Below are positions 33,128 to 46,700 of a stretch of 64,000 bases of DNA, piece after piece. The stretch lies in the NCBI GenBank assembly GCA_038502055.1, contig JAXRKN010000038.1, positions 3,906,001-3,970,000 on the forward strand. The letters run 5' to 3'. Each line of letters begins with the position of its first letter. Within the stretch, counting starts at the first letter, position 1. A program made the position numbers and the translations under genes. Source of the stretch: Tanytarsus gracilentus (taxonomy: Eukaryota > Arthropoda > Insecta > Diptera > Chironomidae). The notes beneath the pieces are model-generated. The model saw only the letters and a program-made list of their open reading frames with translations. It did no database searches and was not told where the DNA came from.

Positions 33128-34864
33128 TCTGAGGCATTTCCCAATACCAATCATATTGGGAACAACGAACGCTATAGAATGATTCAATCTATGAATATGC
33201 AAAACATGCGACGCGATAGCTTAGATAAATATTAAAGGAGAGAAAAGATTAATGTGTAAGAGACCACCTTTTAGACCTTCCCACACACACACATCCACGA
33301 AAGAAAAAAATATTATTAACACACGCAAATTCATTATAATGAAATTTCTTTTATAAAAAAAACACCATACTATTATTATTATTATTATTCGAGTCATTAA
33401 CTTCCATACTGTACAGTGTTATCGTTTCGTTTTTTAAATGAATTAATACTTTAAAGTAAAAAGTTCTATATAGAAAATTATTCTTAGGGAGAATTCCAGT
33501 TTGTACATTTTTTTTCATCGACAAAAGTTCATTTTCTTCTATCATAAATTCGGATACAAATACATTCAATCGAAATCGCGTTTCAAACATAAACTATCCC
33601 ATGATGAAAAGCGAATTGCACTTGAAACTGATATTTTATGATTTTCACTTTCGTTAAAGAAAAAAAAATTCAAAAAGAAAAGCTTTCAACGTTGCGTGTT
33701 TAGAGAAATTGGTGAAATGGAAAGTCAACGATTATGTCGTACTAATTTATTAATGAATACTTAAAGAGACAAAATTCAAAAACTGACATATTAAATGAGT
33801 ATATAGAGGATTTGTGCGAATGTTAAACTAACGAATATATTGGACTGACATGAATGCTTATAAAGAGTATAACAGAAAATGGAAGTGAGGAATGAGAATA
33901 TTTTTGATATATAAAAGAAAGAATTTTTAAAGGAGAAAAAAGTGCAATTCAGTTTCAAGAGAACTTTTTTCATTCACATAATTGTAGACGTTTATACACT
34001 CACAAATGCATTTCTGTTAAATCTAATTATTTAATTCATAAATAGTTGACATTTTAGATTTGTAATAAATTTAAGAAGCATTTTTTTGAGTCTATCATAA
34101 ACGATTAATATGATTTAATTAAGACTCAATACAGAAACATTTTCCTCAAAATATTGAAAGCCAAAATATTATCTACGAGAATTTTCGACTCCAACACAAT
34201 TAGATGCAGATTGATTCCTTATTTATAACAAGATGAAAAAAGCTAGAAAAATAGTATGAATGGATTTTAAAATATGTGGAATGAGATAGTAATTAATTAT
34301 TGAATTAAGTAGCTTAAAAAACTTTTAACTTAAAAAAATCTTCTTGGCATATCCTAATTTTTTTGAATAATTGATTTAATTGACTAATTGATTGTTGTTC
34401 AGACAAAAAATTACTTAACGTTTTACTTTTTTTTTTGTTAATGAAGTGATTAAAACTTGTCCAGCTTCATTCGGTTTGTTTCTTTTTTTTATGATTTCCA
34501 TCCAGAAAAAGATATATGAATTGAACTGTTTAAAGGAATTTTAGAAATGATCGAATCAAACAAAAAAAAATTAGGTGTATATGAAACTGAAATTGAGAAT
34601 GGAAAAATCAAGAAGTCACATAAATGTAATCGTTTCCATCTATTGCATAATAAAAAAGTGGAAAATAACCGAATCTATTAAAATATATAAAAAAATCAAT
34701 TAAAGGCTTTTGGTTTCAGACTTTTTATTTGGACGCGTAAGGTAATTTAGTTCAAAAAAATATTCTAAATCTATTATCAGTTCAAAAAAATAATCTGGAA
34801 AACTATAAAATTCTTTGAAATCACTATTGGTATCTAATTTGTCTGAGAGGTTTTTGGCGAGAAA
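33128..34864. other. long A/T-rich 3' UTR of app and end of TFAM
   Basis: 1.7 kb without a credible gene. It contains an (ATT)n microsatellite at about 33369-33389, several AATAAA hexamers including one near 34649, and many T-rich runs. Small ORFs here (33351-33590, 33791-33973, minus) are low complexity and not called. Confidence 0.5.
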
Positions 34865-35154
34865 TTAAAACTTAAAATAATTCTTCAACTTTTCGATGAC
34901 ATTCAAACTTTTCCCCTCCTCCTCTGGCACTGATTTTTGTTGAACGGTTGTTGAAGCAATTTCACTTTTTGTGGTATTCATCTCATCTTCTTTCTTCGGC
35001 GACGACACAGAACTCTCAACCTTCTTCGAATCATCCGTTTCAGCTGTAAGAGTATGATTATTTGATTTTTGAGGTAAGCTAATGGAAGATTTAAGTAGCG
35101 GTGGTAATGGCGATGATGAATTATTTATAGAACTATGACTGGTATTGACATTTG
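34865..35154 (-). other. TFAM: candidate alternative C-terminal exon of TFAM
   Basis: After a good acceptor (CATCCACCTCAG) the minus strand is open for 96 codons in one frame, ending TAA at 34865. It encodes a Ser/Thr/Lys/Glu-rich stretch (NVNTSHSSINNSSSPLPPL near its start, LNVIEKLKNYFKF at its end). A donor in the last TFAM exon (TTAG|GTAATA, exon end at 35308) has matching phase (G|CA = Ala). Joining them would replace the last residues, GNTDLVREESMIDQ... onward, with this tail. The codon choice looks coding and unlike the surrounding UTR. Confidence 0.45.
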
Positions 35155-35200
35155 CTGAGGTGGATGGGAAAGAAAGATTACGTGAATACCACTCGTCGCT

Positions 35201-36092
35201 TCAATCTAAATCTGAATCTGACGCAGCTTTTTGTTTGTTGCGGCGTCGCTTAGGCTTGCGGATACTTTGATCGATCATTGACTCTTCGCGAACCAAATCA
35301 GTATTACCTAAGCGGACCATCTTATGCTCCCACTTGGCGAGATCTTGCTTGTACTTTTCCATTTCTGCTTTGGTTATATCCTCGTAAACCTTTTTCTTCG
35401 CTTCAGGCAATTCGTTCCAGTTTTTGGCCATCATTTTCTGATGCTCTATAAAAGGCTTTGTTGGGTCTCGCTTAATTTTATCCTTCACATCCATGTTGTA
35501 GAGGATAAATCCTGTTGGTGGACGTTTTGGCTTGTTGTGCTCACGAAGACGCTGAAATTAGAGTTAAAAACATGAAAGCCGGGTTAGATTTAAAATCAAC
35601 TTTGGATTTACCCTCTTATAGACAATCTTTGCCTTTCGATCAGACAGAGCTTGCTTGGCATCTTGGAGGATCTGTCTTTGTTCTGCTGTGAGTTTACTCT
35701 CATACAAGAATCTCTTCTTGGTGAATTCTTCCCGTTCCTTTCGGTATTCATCAGTGAATTTCTTAATTAAAGCCGGATCAGCGGTCTTGTATCTTTGAGC
35801 GATTTCCTTAATAACAAGCGTTGGATGCATATTAGGGTTCTCTTTAACGACACTTGGTCTGATTTGTACCAGATAGCGAACATAAGGAGTTAACGGACTC
35901 TTTGGACGAGCTGGAAGACCTAACTTTTCTTCTTGACTCAACTCATTGACGGATGTTGTATGAATTTGAACAGAAGCCACAATTCTAAGGAAAATTGAAC
36001 GTTAACTCAGTGAAATTTAACGTGAACTTCATACTCTACCTTGAATTGAAGATGGGCTTGATAGCCTGAATCATCTTTGAAACGGATAACAT
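35201..36092 (-). CDS. TFAM: mitochondrial transcription factor A
   Basis: HMG-box protein that compacts mtDNA and activates mitochondrial promoters. Exons in coding order: 36092-36040, 35984-35612, 35551-35201; total 258 residues, matching animal TFAM. The N-terminus (MLSVSKMIQAIKPIFNSR) is a basic, amphipathic mitochondrial presequence. HMG box A covers about residues 45-115 (PKSPLTPYVRYLVQIRPSV), a linker follows, and box B begins KPKRPPTGFILYNMDVKDK at about residue 150. The C-terminal tail is basic (RKPKRRRNKQK) and ends DSDLD, as expected for the DNA-bending/activation tail. A donor inside the last exon plus the ORF at 34865-35154 suggest a second C-terminus. It is divergent from the KIAA0319-like gene. 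Confidence 0.93.
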
Positions 36093-36516
36093 GTTTATTT
36101 CGATGCTTAATTACCAATTATTAATTTCGTTATTTTCCCTCGCTTTCGTTCTGCTTCTTGTGCGTTGTGAGCGTTTTATTCGAGTAAACTTTACTTGTGG
36201 GGGAGAGTTTGTAAGTTTTGTATCAATTTTAATTTATTTTTAGATTTTTCAATGACATTTAAATTTTAATTAGTTAGATGATTGCAAATTGAGATACAAA
36301 CTTAGACTAAAAGTAAATTTATAATTTATAAAAATTTTTTCATTGTTTATAAAAATTTAAAAGCTAAAAAAACTTCGACCTCTGATGAAAAAAAAAGTTA
36401 TTATTCTTCGATTTGTGATTCGCTAGAGAAAATTTTAATTATTTCACTCTGTCAATGGATTTCATTGATATCTGAATGTTTATCGGATTCAATTCAAGTC
36501 CATTACTAAGTCAAAC
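36093..36516. promoter_or_regulatory. shared upstream region, TFAM / KIAA0319-like
   Basis: 424 bp between divergent start codons, holding both 5' UTRs. No motif is claimed and no gene is seen. Confidence 0.4.
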
Positions 36517-39500
36517 ATGGAGTTCAAGTATCTATTTGTGGAATTGGTGTCGTTTCTGTTGCTTTTTTGTGCTGTAAGTTCATTGCAAAAAATCGAAGAC
36601 ATCAAAAAGTGCCAGTCCGAGACTTTATATCCTTTTGTTTGGTCTCAACATGCTCCCAGAGGTGAGAATAAATTGTTGACTCTGTTAGTTTAATTTTAAC
36701 TATTAAAAAATATAAATTTAGACAATAGAAGTGCTGGAAATTACAGTGAAGTCAATAGCACGGATATACTGAGCTGTACGGAGAGTTGCTGCAACTCAAG
36801 GACTTGCAATGTCGCAATGTTTTATAACAAAACTTGTTTCATGATCGAGTGCACTAGTTCAGCTGGATGTCTTCCAGTCAAACGAAATTTATCATCAATT
36901 GAACTTGAGATGGTTCTCGTACGAACGGTCGAAGCTGATCATATTACTTGGGAGGAGGCTATGAAGAGGGAAAGCGAGGTGAAGGTTGAAGAAGCACCAG
37001 AAAGGAATTTCCGCAAACTTCTCGATACTCTTCAACAAATCTCATCGCCAGACGACGAAGAGCCGAGTGTGTATGGCCAGGAACGTTATGTAAATAGCGA
37101 GGATGACTCGGTAGATTATGAAAATGGTGTAAATCTAAAGATATGTGGCCGTGGATTGGGTCATTGTGATGAGAACGAGTACTGTAAGCTAATCGACCGA
37201 CAGGGTGGACTGTGTAGATGTAATGAAGGATATTATAGTCGTAAGAAGAAGTGCGTAAAGCGAGGAGTTATTCCAGTTGTGCCGGCATCGTTGGTGGAAA
37301 CTTTTCCATCCTCTCCTCGACAACTCGCAGAAAACATCAATAGCGAAGAGATTGAACCCGAGAAAGTTAAATTGATGGTGACTGTTGAGTCGAAAAATAT
37401 TCAATTGCCTGAAAATGAGGCCTCACTAACGGCAAGCGTTGAACCCGAGAATGAAAATGAAAAATATAGTTTTCTGTGGTCGCTCGTTGATAGGCCTGAC
37501 AAAAATGACAGAAATGACAAAAATGGCACGATCACAGATCAAACGAGAAAAACGGTTAAAGTCAGTAATCTATCGGAAGGGCTTTATCGCTTTAAACTCG
37601 CCGTTACTGGACAAAATAGTTATGGTGAGACATTTGTCAATCTAACAGTTCTACCCGCTAAGCGAATTAACATTCTACCATCGCCAATAATTACACCAAA
37701 ATTTCAAGTGATTAAATTACCCAACAGCAAAGCCGTTCTGGACGGATCCACAAGCACAGACGATGATAAAATTGAGTCCTATAAGTGGGAGCTTGTGCAA
37801 GGTCCAATTAATTACTCACCAACACTTCAAGAACTCCCAACCATCGAGTTGAGTGATCTCAAAGAGCCTGGAAATTATACATTCAAACTAACCGTAACGG
37901 ACAGTGATAATGCTGAAAATTCTACAACTGCAATCATTCAAGTTGTCGAGGAGATGGATTATCCGCCAACGAGTAATGCTGGCGCTGATGTCATTCTCTA
38001 TTTGCCTCATAATAATGTCACCCTTAATGGTACACTCAGCACCGATGATCATCAAATTGTGTCATGGGAGTGGACAAAGGATGCGTCGGACGAAGCTAAA
38101 GCTGTCGATATGCAAAACACGCATACACCCTATCTCTCGCTATCGCATTTAGAGGAAGGAATTTATACGTTCGAGTTAAAAGTCACCGATCAAAAAGGTC
38201 AAAATTCCTCGTCGAAAGTTCATGTGTTTGTGAAACCGCCCACCAATCTACCGCCGCTAGCACGCGCAGGAAATAATGTCACAATGAGTTTGCCTTTAAC
38301 GTGGATAATTTTGAATGCAAACGAGTCTACGGATGACATTAAAATAACTCAATATCAATGGAAACAAATATCGGGACCTTCAAGTAGCCTCATAATTAAT
38401 TCTAACGATTCAATTGCAAATGCGACTTTACTGACGCTCGGCGATTATGTCTTTGAAGTGACGGTAATCGATGAAAATAACAACAACGCAACAGATCGCG
38501 TGAAAATCACCGTAATTCAAGGTAAAGTCGCGTCAAGATAAAAAAAAATTGCGATAAAATTGGAAAATAAATTTTTATTTTGTAGAGAAAAATGCGGCAC
38601 CAGTTGCAAGAATTTCAGGAGGGAATCGCAATATTACACTCCCATTGAGTGTTCTCGTAATTAATGGATCTACTTCGTACGATGATTTAGCAATTGTTAA
38701 TTTTACGTGGACACGAGAGAGCGATAGTTTGGCAGTGGGAATGGTGATTGGATATAGCGATCGAGAGCCTGTCCTTCAATTAACCAACATTGTAGCTGGC
38801 CAGTACATGTATAAATTAACAGTGTCCGATGATCAAGGATTAACTGGCTCGGAAAAAGTCACAATTACAGTATTTGAGGATCCACTCATTTTAAATTTAG
38901 TAGAAGTGATATTGACAGCTCACGCAATTGATTTGAAACAACAGGAGGTGAGATAATTATTTTTTCTAAAAATAACTCTGAATAAACTTAATAATTAAAT
39001 TTTAGCTTGATCAGCTGAAACAAAAATTGCTCTTACTACTCGGCGATAATCTAAAGTTAAATGTGCGCCATATTAATATTGACGACAAGACGGGACGTGT
39101 TATTTTGGTATTTTACGTTTCGCGAGAGACTAAACAAGGCGTTGAGATTATGAATGCCTTGGAAGTGCAGCACATCCTTAAGGAAAAGTTTTGGAAAGAT
39201 TACAGCATTCTTGGTTCGTCAATATCGGAAATTAGAACAGCTGTTTGTCAAAATGATTGTTCGGGTCATGGTGTGTGCGATAAAGAGACACGGAATTGTA
39301 TTTGCGATACTTTTTGGATGCCTGACATATTTTTCTATTGGCACGTCACTGAAACAAATTGCGATTGGAGTCTCCTCTACGTGTTTGTCTTCATATTTTT
39401 CCTCTTTCTGCTAATTAGCGGCATTTGCTTTGGCCTTACGCACATGTGCCGCTCGAGAAAAGCTCCTAAACCAGCGAAAACAACAACATCGAGACCGACG

Positions 39501-39751
39501 AGGCTCAAAAGACCACAAAAGTATGCTCTTTTGCATTCGCAGGATGATGAGTTGCCATCATGTGAGTATTTTTTTTATTAAAGTTTTGAATTATTATTGA
39601 AAACTTCCTTTTTTTAGTTAATAGAAATACTCTTAGTGATGATTCCGACACGGACTCGGATGTGCTTTTTGAAAATAGCCGACAAAAATCGAATGGAATT
39701 CGAAATGGAAAAAGTCGCAAAATGAAGCTAGGTCGAAGGATTAAAACTTAA
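36517..39751 (+). CDS. KIAA0319L: KIAA0319-like membrane protein with PKD repeats
   Basis: A 998-residue type I membrane protein. Exons: 36517-36661, 36722-38521, 38586-38947, 39006-39561, 39618-39751; all phases agree. It has a signal peptide (FVELVSFLLLFCAVSSLQ), a MANSC-type cysteine-rich domain (CTESCCNSRTCNVAMFYNKTC), an EGF-like cysteine cluster (CGRGLGHCDENEYCKL), and then about five PKD domains at residues about 300-790, with repeated signatures such as LDGSTSTDDDKIESYKWEL. A juxtamembrane CxxDCSGHGVC cysteine motif follows, then one membrane span (LLYVFVFIFFLFLLISGICF) and a basic cytosolic tail. Human KIAA0319 and KIAA0319L share this order; the latter is a receptor for adeno-associated virus, the former is linked to dyslexia. 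The insect function is unknown. Convergent with the ACAP gene. Confidence 0.9.
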
Positions 39752-40772
39752 GTAATGCTTTTTATATAAGAAATCACATCACTTAGTGAGAGCTTTTTAC
39801 CAAAAAAGAAAATAATGAAATTTTAATAACTTGAAATCCGAGGATATTAAAAATAATGTACTTAGCAACACATTCCTTTTCTAGAACGCTTTTAATCTTT
39901 TATATTTAAAATTTAGAATTAATGAAGGGAAATATTTATGCTGTAAAAAATCTAGTCGATCATGAATTTGATTTTATGATTTTTATCGAAATGAAAAAAA
40001 TATAATATATTTTTTAAAATGAAGCAATTCTTATATCAACCTAAACGATTTCGTAGAAATTAAAATGATTACATTTAATGAAATTAAAAATTAGCTAGAG
40101 AGTTAGTGGGTTGAGGTAAAAATTTTGTTCTAAGCATTAATAAAAATAAAATAATTTCAATGATTAAAATATGAAGCTTTTATTTTGTTGCCAATAACTT
40201 TCCAGACTAATTAAAATACCTTTTGATTTTTGCTAAATTTATGTCAAGCGCTACCATGATATTTTTATAAATTTTTTCAAGCATTCATTAGTGATAGCGC
40301 TTTTGTGCATCTAAATAATACTTAAATGATTTTTTTAAGAGGTTCCAATATACTTTACTTTAATTAACTTTGGACTAACTCATATATTATAATTGAAATT
40401 CTTCTTTAAAATGCAATGTGTTTATGGAATGATTATGAGATAAGTTTTTTTGTATAGATAAGTTCACGGATACGAGTGAATAAAGAACCACTTAATAATT
40501 ATACAGCTATTTATATTCAATTTAATAAATTTAAACATTGGTTTTTAATTGATTCATTACAACACATTATCATCGTGAAAAAAGTTTTACAACATCTTGC
40601 GACAAAAGTCAGTTCGTCATAAATTGTGATTAATAAAAATTTTCAATAAGTTCCGTCGGAGGATTATTAAGTGATTATCTTTTTTTACATGAACCCCTCT
40701 TTTAAAAATTTGTCTCTTATGTGAATCCATGATATGATGAGTGAGATTCAAACGCAAAAGCCGTTATGATTA
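39752..40772. other. convergent 3' UTRs
   Basis: 1.0 kb of A/T-rich sequence between the KIAA0319-like and ACAP stop codons. I see only untranslated sequence with scattered AATAAA hexamers (for example near 40140 and 40480). Confidence 0.5.
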
Positions 40773-43700
40773 TCATTCAATTGAAATATTGTCAACGTTA
40801 CTTGAATTCGCAATCGAAGATGACGATGAACTCCCACCGTCGCGCTTTTTTAACTTTAAATTATTGGCTAAATGTGAAAAATCTCGCATGACCTCGTTGT
40901 AGGTCGCATCACCCCCGGGCTCATTGTCCTCAGTAGATCCAATTTCATCGTTCAATTGATGCAAGCGTAAGAGTGTCACTACATCAGCATTCTAGACATA
41001 AACGAAGTTTAACATGAGAGAAAGAGCAGATAAAGGAAATATGAAGGTTAAATGGAAGAGAAGCATGTTAAGGATTTATTTGTGGAATTGATAATTTACC
41101 GCAGTTTGAACGGCGAAATCGATTGGCAATTTTCCATCGTTAGTTGTAATGTCATACTTTGCTTTATGCTTCAAAAGTAAATAAGAAAGAGCCGTATTTT
41201 CCGTTTCAATTGCCAAATGCAATGGCGAATATCCGTTACGATCGATACAGTTGATGTTGGCGCCATTCAGTAATAAAAACTCACACGTCATTAAAGAGCC
41301 CTAAAACACAAAATGTAGTTCAAAGATTTTGATTATTCATCGCAGTCAACTTACAACTGAAACAGATTGATGCAATGCAGTGCGATCATAATTTTCAGGA
41401 TTTTGCCAATTTTTGTCGGCGCCTAATGCCATAGCTTGACACATAACTGGCAGATTGTGTGCTGTCGTCGCTTTAAAGAGCACGTAATTTGGGTTCAGCT
41501 TATCGATGTCTTCTTCGTCTAGAAAAAAAAAATTGTTTTAAAAATTTAAATTTAAATCTAACTCAATTTTATTACCTAAAACATCTTCTTCGCCACTTGT
41601 TGATTCCTGATCTGAGTTCGAGAAGAGAGTACATTGTACGGGAATAGAGCTGTCTTGCAGCTTGTCTCCCAGCATTAAAATTCCTTCATTAACTTCCTTT
41701 TCATCCTCGCACATTAATGCATTCTCCTTGGTCGTTATTCTCATGTCAATGTTGTTGTTTAAGTTCCTGAATAAAATTTGTTAAATTCGTTAAAAATTAA
41801 AAAACAATTAGGATCACCTTTTTGATGTAGCACGTCTTCGACTCTTCTTGACACTCCATTTATTTGGCGATGATGGTAATAAACTAGGTGGAAGTAGCTC
41901 GTTTCCCTTTCTCGTATCCTTCAGTGGAAGTACAAATTTCCTTTCAATGTATTTCGCATAAATCCATTTCTTTCTTATGTCGTCATCACAGTTGTCACTC
42001 GCACGCTCAATATCACTTAGAATTTCATCGTAGGTCGCCTCATAAATTTTATTTACCACCTCATTACCGAGTTCTGAATTTTTTATAAATTTTTGATTTA
42101 AAAAAAAATGAACACTTGGCAAAATCTTTTATTTCATCAAAAAATTACCTAACATGACGCGTAGTATTTCTGGCTCCCAAACGTCTAGCGTTAGACTCCG
42201 AACTTTTGAGTAATGAACGCCGAGAGAGCGATGAACGCCGCTGCATGCTATGCATAGTGTTATGCCTAAGTTCATTGATGCCCATTTTGGATCAGTATTT
42301 CCACAATCTGCACATCGCATATTGCCAGGAATTAAAAGTATCTGACGCCAATTAATTTTTCTCTCTTTATTCACTTTCGTTGATGACGACGACGAGGAAG
42401 AAATATTTGAGTTGCTTGATGTTGAGGGCAACATATTTGTCGAGTAGCGACTATTATTCTGAATCGCATTTCCAATTGCATTTTGCAATGCCTGTATCCA
42501 GCCCGAATATTGACTCTCAGAGTCAGCCTGAAGGACGTGACTCTTCGAGGGAGAAATTACCTCAAAACAAAATCTCCTGTCACTATCGACGAGAGGTCGA
42601 ACTGTGCAGAGTTTTAAATCCTCTTCCATAACGGTCGGAAGCTCTTCGCCTGACCTCTTTCGATAATAAAGTTTATTGTCCTTCATGTAAAACCATCTTC
42701 GATTCCATGTCTTAAATGCATTCGATGTTCTCTTATAGAGATAACCTTCCATTTGTTTAGTAGGACTGCTACTGTTAGTGCCAACACTTGAAGTATTTTC
42801 TTCACTGCCCTTTTCAGCATAACCATTTACATAATTATGACGCTTTTGCATCTCTTTCTCGAGCTGAGCATAGTCAGTTCTCATCTTATTTATTTCCTCG
42901 TCGAGTTCCTTAAAAAGATATGTGTCATAATCCTGACACAAATCCGAGCCTTGATGGAAATACGTTGAGCATGCTGATACATAGCTTAACAAAGTTGAGA
43001 GAATTTCGGGTCTTTTTTTACGCTGTATTAAAGTAATGTAATTGACGTAGTCGAGTGCCGAGTGCTGAAATTGCGATTTCGTAGAGCAAACATAATTTTC
43101 AGCTTCAATAATTTCCTGCGGACGACTCTTGTTGACCTGTGAATTTTTATTAAGTGCACCATCATAGTTTTCGGATATTTTCATGAAAATTTGCTTGTAG
43201 TCTTTAACTTCACGAATGTCTTTCTTCAGAAAATTGGAGATATTTTTGAGGACCGACTTAGCGCACTGTTCGAGAAGGATGTTATGAAATTTATTCATCT
43301 CCTGGAGGCAATGAATAATTTTGGTTAATGATTCTTTGTCGTCGGGAAAGTGTCGCTGAAGTTCCCATAGTGATGTCGCGAACGCGCTATAACGAAAAAA
43401 TTTAAAATTACTTATTCGTGTAGCATTAACTGGCCGGAGCGACATCTGTGCATTCACCACAACATCATACATTATCGCTCGAGTTGCCTTTGCATAGGCG
43501 AGTTGTGAAGTTAAAATATTTTTATTTTATTCTCGCAAAAAAGAGGATAAATGTGAGGCAGCAAATAGTGAAATCCTTTCGATTTAATTTGCCGTTTCAT
43601 TATTTTATTCAGTGTGAGTGCCGAAATCATTGAATTTAACTTTAAATTCATGTTTAAAAGTCGGGCATTAAAAACTGTTTAATGACCACACCTTGCTTAA

Positions 43701-46700
43701 TAAAGAGAGTGAAAAATTCGTTAAATGTTGCAAACTTTTATCACATTTCGCGTGATTAGTCAAGAGTGATGAATACACTCTACAATTTCAATCGATGTAT
43801 GTGAAATGTTTGCCATTTTCAGCATACTCTTATCGATCCGAATAATTGACCTTTAAAGTTATGTTTGTTGTTGCCATTAACGAGAATGAATCACTCTCTC
43901 TATATTCACCACACATATTATAAACAAATTTCCTCATTTCAGTTTATGTGACTATTTTTATTGAAGACGAAAAAAGGAAGAAAGAAAAATAATTAGAAAT
44001 GGGCAGACTCGGTAGAAGAGTTTTTGCCATCATTGCCTTATGCTGCGTAATTATTCTACCTCACAAAGAATCTCTCGCACAAACGACGAATAATTACGAA
44101 AGGACTTATGATCGGAACTCAAATTTCGATAGGAACAACAATTTTGATCGCAATCGAGTCGATGATAATAATCAGAATTTAAGCAATAACAATCAGTTTG
44201 GTGGCCGGGGACGATTTAATCAACAAAATCAACCTCTTCAACAAAACTTTAATAATAATAACAATCTCAACTCAAATTTCAACAACAATAATGATACTCA
44301 GAGAAATCCACTTTCTCCAACGAGAAATCCTAATGACCCGGGGAGCTTTTATGACAATAGTAATCGTTACACATACAATCGTAACAGAGGATATAATAAT
44401 TTTGGAAGTTTTGGTTCTTATGGAGCTTTTGAGGATATCGATCCAAATTTAATGTGTCCCGAACATTGGATTGCGTATCGTACGTCATGCTTACGTCTAG
44501 TTCAATCGCCGAGAAGAACTTATTATGAGGCAAAAAAGATTTGCATCGCCTCGAAGGGTGATTTGGTGAAAATTGACACACCCGAGAAACTTGCATTCAT
44601 AACACGTGAACTCTATCTTCAAAATCAAGTTCAAAATCGCTACTATTTTTCATCGAGAATGACATCACTGAATAATTGGGCAAGTGACGATGCCTCTCAA
44701 CTCTATCAAACTGAAGAAATTTTCTCACATGAAGAAACTGAGATTGATCGAGAGCAGAGGATTGAGTATTTAAATAATAATAACTTGTATGTCGCACAAC
44801 GCAATCCATTCACGGGAGGTTTTAATAATCAAGGAAACTCGAATCCATTGCCAGGTTTAAGTCAAAACACCTACAACATCTATGATAGTCGTATACTTCA
44901 GAAAGATCGTCTCGTTTTCGGCTATTCGCGCGAGAAAAATAAGTGGATGTACATGCCGACCTATGACTTTGAGAATAATCTCTTTATATGTGAATCGCTT
45001 GACTTGTATAATGTTGAAAATATAAATGCACATGCCGATAGTCAGCGAGAGATTGATTATGGTGTTGAGGTGATTGATCCTCTGAAACTAGAGCGAGGAC
45101 CTTATTTCATTAAACAACCAAAGGATACGACTTATGACACTGGCAAGAGAAAGGTTACAAATGATATCTCGATTCAGTGCTTGGCTGGCGGCTATCCAAC
45201 TCCAACATACTCGTGGTATAAGGAACAATATTATAACAACCAATTAAACTACACCAAAATTGATCCCCTTCAAGATGCCCGCTTTACAATCAGCGGTGGA
45301 AATTTAATCATTTACTCGCCAGATCAGTCAAAAGATCAGGGAACTTATCATTGTGTCGCAAGCAATAAATATGGCAAAATTGTTTCGGAAAGTGTTCAGT
45401 TAAATTTCGGTTATATTCTCGAGTTCAATTTGAAACGTGCACCCGAAATTGGTGATGTAAATTGGGGAAAAACACTCTTTTGCGATCCACCTACTCACTA
45501 TCCTAATGTTAAGTATTATTGGAGTCGCGACTATTTCCCCAACTTTGTTGAAGAGGATACGAGAACTTTTGTGTCATACGATGGAGCTCTCTACTTTTCA
45601 GCACTCGAGTCGATTGACCGAGGCAATTATTCATGCACAGTTATGAGCACGGTGAGTGATACAGGAAGAAATGGACCATTTTTCCCACTCGCCGTTCGTC
45701 CACATCCAAACTTTCAGGCTCTCATTTTTGCCAACTCTTTCCCAAAAGTATTCCCAGACGCACCGATAGCCGGCGAGGAAATTCGACTTGAATGCATTGC
45801 ATTCGGATATCCGATACCTTCATATGAGTGGTCTCGAAAAGATGGCACTATTCCAAGAAAAGCTTACACCATAAACTGGAATCGTGTTTTATTAATTCCA
45901 AATGCAACAGTCGCCGATAACGGCGAGTACATTTGTACTGCTCGCAACGATAAGAAATCAATTCCAAAATCGGTCATTGTGAACGTTCAAATGATACCGA
46001 CCTTTACAATTCCCATCAAGGATCAGATCAAAGACTACAATTCAGAAGTGACGTTTGTGTGCGAGGCAAATTCAATACCCGATTCAAACTACACTTGGTA
46101 TAAAAATGCTGAATTAATGGAGCGAGATAAATTGGATAAGGATAAGTACACAATTCAAGACAACATTCTCACTATCAAATATCTCGATCCCGAAAAGGAC
46201 GATGGAATGTATCAATGCAAGTCATTGAACCAACTAAAGGCAGTCTATTCTTCCGCTCAACTGAGAGTTCTCTCAATGGCACCAAGTTTTAAAAAGAGAC
46301 CGCTTGAGCCTGAAATTTATGCGGTGACAGGTGGAAATACAACAATAACATGCAACCCTGAGGCAGCACCACGCCCAAAATTCGCATGGAAGAAGGATGG
46401 AAATGTTTTGGGAGCTGGTGGTCATCGTAAAATTCGACCGGATGGAACTCTTGTTATTTCGCCTACATCGAGAGATGATGAAGGAATTTACACGTGCGTT
46501 GCAACAAATGCCCACGGTGTTGATGAGTCTCGATCGAGATTAATTGTACTCCAAGAGATTCGTTTTTCACAACCCCTTCAACCGCAAGTACTGACAGAAA
46601 TCGGTCGCTTCCTCTACATGCGCTGCGAGATTTATTCGGATTTGATTCTTGACGTTGCTTTTATTTGGACATTCAATGGCGAAAATCTCAATCGTTACGA

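Noticed and set aside
33351..33973. Small minus-strand ORFs in the app 3' UTR
   Set aside because: They translate a (ATT)n tract and A/T-rich UTR; no family resemblance.
43387..43472. N-terminal residues MYDVVVNAQMSLRPVNATRISNFKFFRY as the start of ACAP
   Set aside because: They lie upstream of the acceptor GTTATAG|CGCG and do not resemble a BAR domain; the exons at 50364-50666 supply the expected start.
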